Shown: piece by piece, positions 12,277 to 15,103 of the stretch
How positions within the stretch are numbered: position 1 is the first letter of the stretch
Layout of the letters: each line of letters opens with the position of its first letter
DNA from: Bacteroidota bacterium
GTDB taxonomy: Bacteria > Bacteroidota > Bacteroidia > Flavobacteriales > Crocinitomicaceae
Reading direction: 5' to 3'
Length of the DNA stretch: 15,103 bases
Assembly: GCA_029558435.1 (NCBI GenBank)
Contig: JAKQEZ010000038.1
Coordinates: 1-15,103 of the forward strand
Translations under genes and position numbers: made by a program
Notes under the pieces: model-generated
Told to the model about the DNA's origin: nothing
Seen by the model: the letters and a program-made list of their open reading frames with translations, nothing else
The model's database searches: none

Positions 12277-15103
12277 ATGAGAAAAAGTTTTATACTTGTT
12301 TACACAATAATATCTTCACTATTACTTAACGCACAAACCCATGCTGATTTTGAGTGGGCTCATTCGATGGGTTCTTCAAATGCAGATGAAGGTGCATCTA
12401 TCAAGATAGATAATTTTGGTAATGTATATACAATCGGTACTTTTGAAGGAACTGTAGATTTTGATCCAAGCGCTGCAACATTCAATCTGACATCACAAGG
12501 ACAAACAGACATCTTTATAACCAAATTTAGCGCATCAGGTGATTTTATTTGGGCAAAAGCTTTAGAAGGAACAGGAGCTGATTATGGTGATGGTATCGAC
12601 GTTGATGCACTTGGAAATGTTTATACTACAGGACGATTTACTGGCACAACAGATTTTGACCCAAATGCTGGAACTTTCAATATTACGTCGCAAGGAAGTA
12701 ACGATATTTTTATTTCAAAATTAGATGCCGCAGGAAATTTTGTTTGGGCAAAATCTATTGGTGGAGGAAGTTCTGATTACGGAAAATCAATTGCTTTGGA
12801 TGCCTCCGGAAATATTTATGTTACAGGAGCTTTTCAAGCAACGGTTGATTTTGATCCTGGAATTGGAACATTTAACTTATCAGCAGTAGGAACTTGGGAT
12901 GTTTTTGTTTTAAAATTAAATACTGTAGGTGATTTTGTTTGGGCGAAATCATTTGGCGGCACAAGTAATGATGAAGGAAGAAAAATAGCGGTGGATGGCT
13001 CTGGAAATATCTATACAACTGGTTTTTACTCTTCTACCACAGATTTTAACCCAAATGCTGGAACTTTCAATATTACTTCGCAAGGAAGCGCCGATGTTTT
13101 TATTTCAAAATTAGATGCCTCAGGTAATTTTGTTTGGGCGAAATCTATTGGTGGTACAAGTGCTGATCATGGTTATGGTTTAACTCTCGATGCGTTAGGA
13201 AATGTATTAATTACAGGACGATTTAATAACTCAGTTGATTTTGATCCAGGAGCTGGAGTCTATAATTTATCTTCACAAGGCAACGCCGATGTTTTTATTC
13301 TAAAATTAGACGCTCTTGGTGATTTTGTTTGGGCTAAAACTTTAGGAGGAACAGCTGCTGATTATGGTCAATCAATTACTGTTGATATAAATAACAACAT
13401 ATATATAACAGGATATTTCAATGGCACTGTGGACTTTGACCCAGGTGTAGGTGTTAAAAATATATCATCTCTGGGAGGAACAGATGTTTTCATTCTAAAA
13501 TTAGATGCTAATGGAAATTTTGTTTGGGCAAAATCTATTGGTGGTACAGGTGCAGATGTTGGAAATGCAATTGCAGTAAATGTTTCAAATGATGTTTACA
13601 CCACAGGTAAATTTGAAAACACTGTCGATTTTGACCCGAATGATGGAGTCTTTAACTTAACTTCAAATGGTGCTGCCGATATATTTATACATAAAATGAG
13701 TCAGTGTACTCAAACAACTGCAACCATATCACCAAATGCTTGCACAAGTTATACCTCCCCTAGTGGTCAAGTTCTAACTATCAGTGGAACATATATGGAT
13801 ACGATCCCCAATATTGCTGGGTGCGATAGTGTTATTACAATTGTTTTAAATATCAATCATCCAACTTCTGGAATTGCCACTATCACTGCTTGCGATAATT
13901 ATACGTGGATTGATGGAAACACTTACACAGCAAGCAACAATACGGCTACTTACACTTTGACCAATGTAGCAGGTTGCGATAGCGTAGTAACATTGAACTT
14001 AACTATTAATAATCCAACCACAGGTACAGACATTCAAACTGCTTGTGGTTCACTTACTTGGATTGATGGAAATACTTACACAACAAGCAACAACACGGCA
14101 ACACATACCATTGTTGGCGGTGCAGCAAATGGTTGTGACTCAATAGTAACATTGAACTTAACGATTAATAATCCTACCACAGGAACAGACATTCAAACAG
14201 CTTGTGGTTCATATACGTGGATTGATGGAAATACCTATACCACAAGCAACAACACAGCTACACATACCATTGTTGGCGGAGCGGCAAATGGTTGTGATTC
14301 AATAGTTACGTTGAATTTAACGATTAATAATTCCACCACAGGAACAGACACTCAAACTGCTTGTGGTTCATTTACTTGGATTGATGGAAATACTTATACC
14401 ACAAGCAACAACACAGCTACATATACTATTATTGGTGGAGCAGCAAATGGTTGTGATTCAATAGTTACGTTGAACTTAACTATTAATAATCCTACCACAG
14501 GAACAGACATTCAAACTGCTTGCGGTTCATTTACATGGATTGATGGAAATACTTACACATTAAGCAACAATACGGCTACATACACTTTGACCAATGTAGC
14601 AGGTTGCGATAGCGTAGTTACGTTGAACTTAACTATTCAAAATGTGGATGTGAATGTAAATGTAAACAGCATCACTTTAGCAGCAAATGCTAGTGGTTTA
14701 GTTTACAAATGGATAGATTGTTCGAATAACTCGGCTATTCCTGGTGCAACAAACCAAAGTTTTACCGCTACAGCAAATGGCAATTATGCAGTAGTTGTAA
14801 CAGATGGTGCTTGTTCTGACACTTCCGCTTGTCATACAATTACAACTGTTTCACTTCACGAACAAGCGGCGTTAAAAGCCATTCAAGTTTATCCGAATCC
14901 AGCATCAAGTTTTATTACTGTTGCAAGTGAGCAAACAGAGATTGTTGCCCTAACGTTGTTGGACAATGCAGGAAGAATAGTTTATCAGGCTGTACCAACA
15001 AACACGAATTACCAAATACCTGTTGCGCAGTTAACCAACGGATTGTATTTATTGCACCTTGAAACCAAGCAAGGAACAACGGTTCGTTTAGTAGAAGTAC
15101 AAC
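12277..15103 (+). CDS. T9SS cargo protein: seven-bladed SBBP-like propeller, paired-Cys repeats, sorting domain (3' end just outside window)
   Basis: The frame is open from ATG 12277 to the window edge (942 full codons). By comparison with the upstream gene only a His codon and the stop are missing. The signal peptide is MRKSFILVYTIISSLLLNA, cleaved before QTHADFEW. Residues 39 to about 476 are seven 65-residue SBBP-type blades, with motifs GN[VI]Y-x-TG, DFDP, DVFI-x-KLDA and G[ND]FVWAKSIGGT. N-terminal residues 23-38 match the end of a blade and probably complete the last, truncated blade (velcro closure). Residues 480-789 hold six paired-Cys units, the first strongly diverged. The final 153 residues match the upstream gene at all but about 12 positions and include the T9SS sorting domain (VYPNPAS, LTNGLYLLHLET). 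Likely outer-surface or secreted; ligand unknown. Confidence 0.94.
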   Translation, partial: MRKSFILVYTIISSLLLNAQTHADFEWAHSMGSSNADEGASIKIDNFGNVYTIGTFEGTVDFDPSAATFNLTSQGQTDIFITKFSASGDFIWAKALEGTGADYGDGIDVDALGNVYTTGRFTGTTDFDPNAGTFNITSQGSNDIFISKLDAAGNFVWAKSIGGGSSDYGKSIALDASGNIYVTGAFQATVDFDPGIGTFNLSAVGTWDVFVLKLNTVGDFVWAKSFGGTSNDEGRKIAVDGSGNIYTTGFYSSTTDFNPNAGTFNITSQGSADVFISKLDASGNFVWAKSIGGTSADHGYGLTLDALGNVLITGRFNNSVDFDPGAGVYNLSSQGNADVFILKLDALGDFVWAKTLGGTAADYGQSITVDINNNIYITGYFNGTVDFDPGVGVKNISSLGGTDVFILKLDANGNFVWAKSIGGTGADVGNAIAVNVSNDVYTTGKFENTVDFDPNDGVFNLTSNGAADIFIHKMSQCTQTTATISPNACTSYTSPSGQVLTISGTYMDTIPNIAGCDSVITIVLNINHPTSGIATITACDNYTWIDGNTYTASNNTATYTLTNVAGCDSVVTLNLTINNPTTGTDIQTACGSLTWIDGNTYTTSNNTATHTIVGGAANGCDSIVTLNLTINNPTTGTDIQTACGSYTWIDGNTYTTSNNTATHTIVGGAANGCDSIVTLNLTINNSTTGTDTQTACGSFTWIDGNTYTTSNNTATYTIIGGAANGCDSIVTLNLTINNPTTGTDIQTACGSFTWIDGNTYTLSNNTATYTLTNVAGCDSVVTLNLTIQNVDVNVNVNSITLAANASGLVYKWIDCSNNSAIPGATNQSFTATANGNYAVVVTDGACSDTSACHTITTVSLHEQAALKAIQVYPNPASSFITVASEQTEIVALTLLDNAGRIVYQAVPTNTNYQIPVAQLTNGLYLLHLETKQGTTVRLVEVQ
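12391..13704 (+). repeat. Seven tandem 195-base coding repeats (65-residue SBBP-like blades)
   Basis: Units begin at 12391, 12586, 12781, 12976, 13171, 13366 and 13561, all 65 codons apart. The seventh stops after IFIHKMSQ. Units 2 and 4 are especially alike (TTDF[DN]PNAGTFNITSQGS), pointing to recent exchange or duplication between non-adjacent units. Confidence 0.9.
13714..14643 (+). repeat. Six paired-Cys repeats in the second propeller gene
   Basis: Units begin at 13714 (diverged; YTSPSGQ in place of YTWIDGN), 13864, 14017, 14176, 14335 and 14494. Units 2 and 6 are shorter and share YTLTNVAGCDSVVTL; units 3-5 share GGAANGCDSIVTL as in the upstream gene. The mix of two sub-types inside one array suggests exchange between repeat units. 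Confidence 0.9.
14644..15103 (+). repeat. Shared C-terminal cassette, copy 2 (Ig-like plus T9SS sorting region)
   Basis: Partner of 11637-12098, cut by the window edge after the Gln codon of VEVQ. Differences include Gly to Ser in NGI/NSI, Gln to Lys in YQW/YKW, and several conservative changes in the sorting domain. Near-identity next to very different propellers indicates recent duplication or gene conversion. Confidence 0.92.

Overview
The window looks like chromosome from a member of the Bacteroidota, probably Flavobacteriales. The evidence is low GC, genes with little Shine-Dalgarno signal, several -7 boxes of the TAnnTTTG type, ClpP and ClpX of flavobacterial type, and two large surface proteins ending in a type IX secretion (T9SS) sorting domain. 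I infer the group from these signatures. The species cannot be named. Every gene I can support is on the + strand.

Region 1 (1-2572) is conserved housekeeping: the 3' part of thioredoxin reductase (trxB, cut by the window edge), then clpP and clpX. A hairpin plus T-tract lies between clpP and clpX, and a strong intrinsic terminator follows clpX.

Region 2 (2573-7735) is a patchwork of small accessory genes. In order they are a SAM methyltransferase with a hydrophobic C-terminal hairpin, a small lipoprotein, a second unrelated SAM methyltransferase, a multi-pass membrane protein, a PhnB/VOC-type protein, a LigB/YgiD-like ring-cleavage dioxygenase with an N-terminal extension, and a lipoprotein with two tandem MliC-like (lysozyme-inhibitor) domains.

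Region 3 (about 7736-9929) is the most unusual part. A non-coding stretch of higher GC is followed by a very AT-rich three-gene module: a STAS-like/GHKL ATPase fusion, a stand-alone STAS-like (DUF4325-type) protein, and a PIN-domain putative ribonuclease whose start overlaps the preceding gene. A full Bacteroidota-type promoter sits just before the STAS gene. Imperfect inverted repeats, GTTAGCAGTAGTAAT on the left and ATTACCACTAACTAAC on the right, flank the module. I read it as a laterally acquired ATPase-STAS switch controlling a nuclease effector, possibly a defence or stress system. That function is inference.

Region 4 (9930-15103) holds two neighbouring T9SS cargo genes. The first has seven 55-residue FG-GAP-like blades. 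The second has seven 65-residue SBBP-like blades and runs off the right edge about one codon short of its likely end. Both continue into the same paired-cysteine repeat module and a nearly identical C-terminal sorting region. This suggests that different seven-bladed propellers have been joined to one shared stalk-and-sorting cassette.
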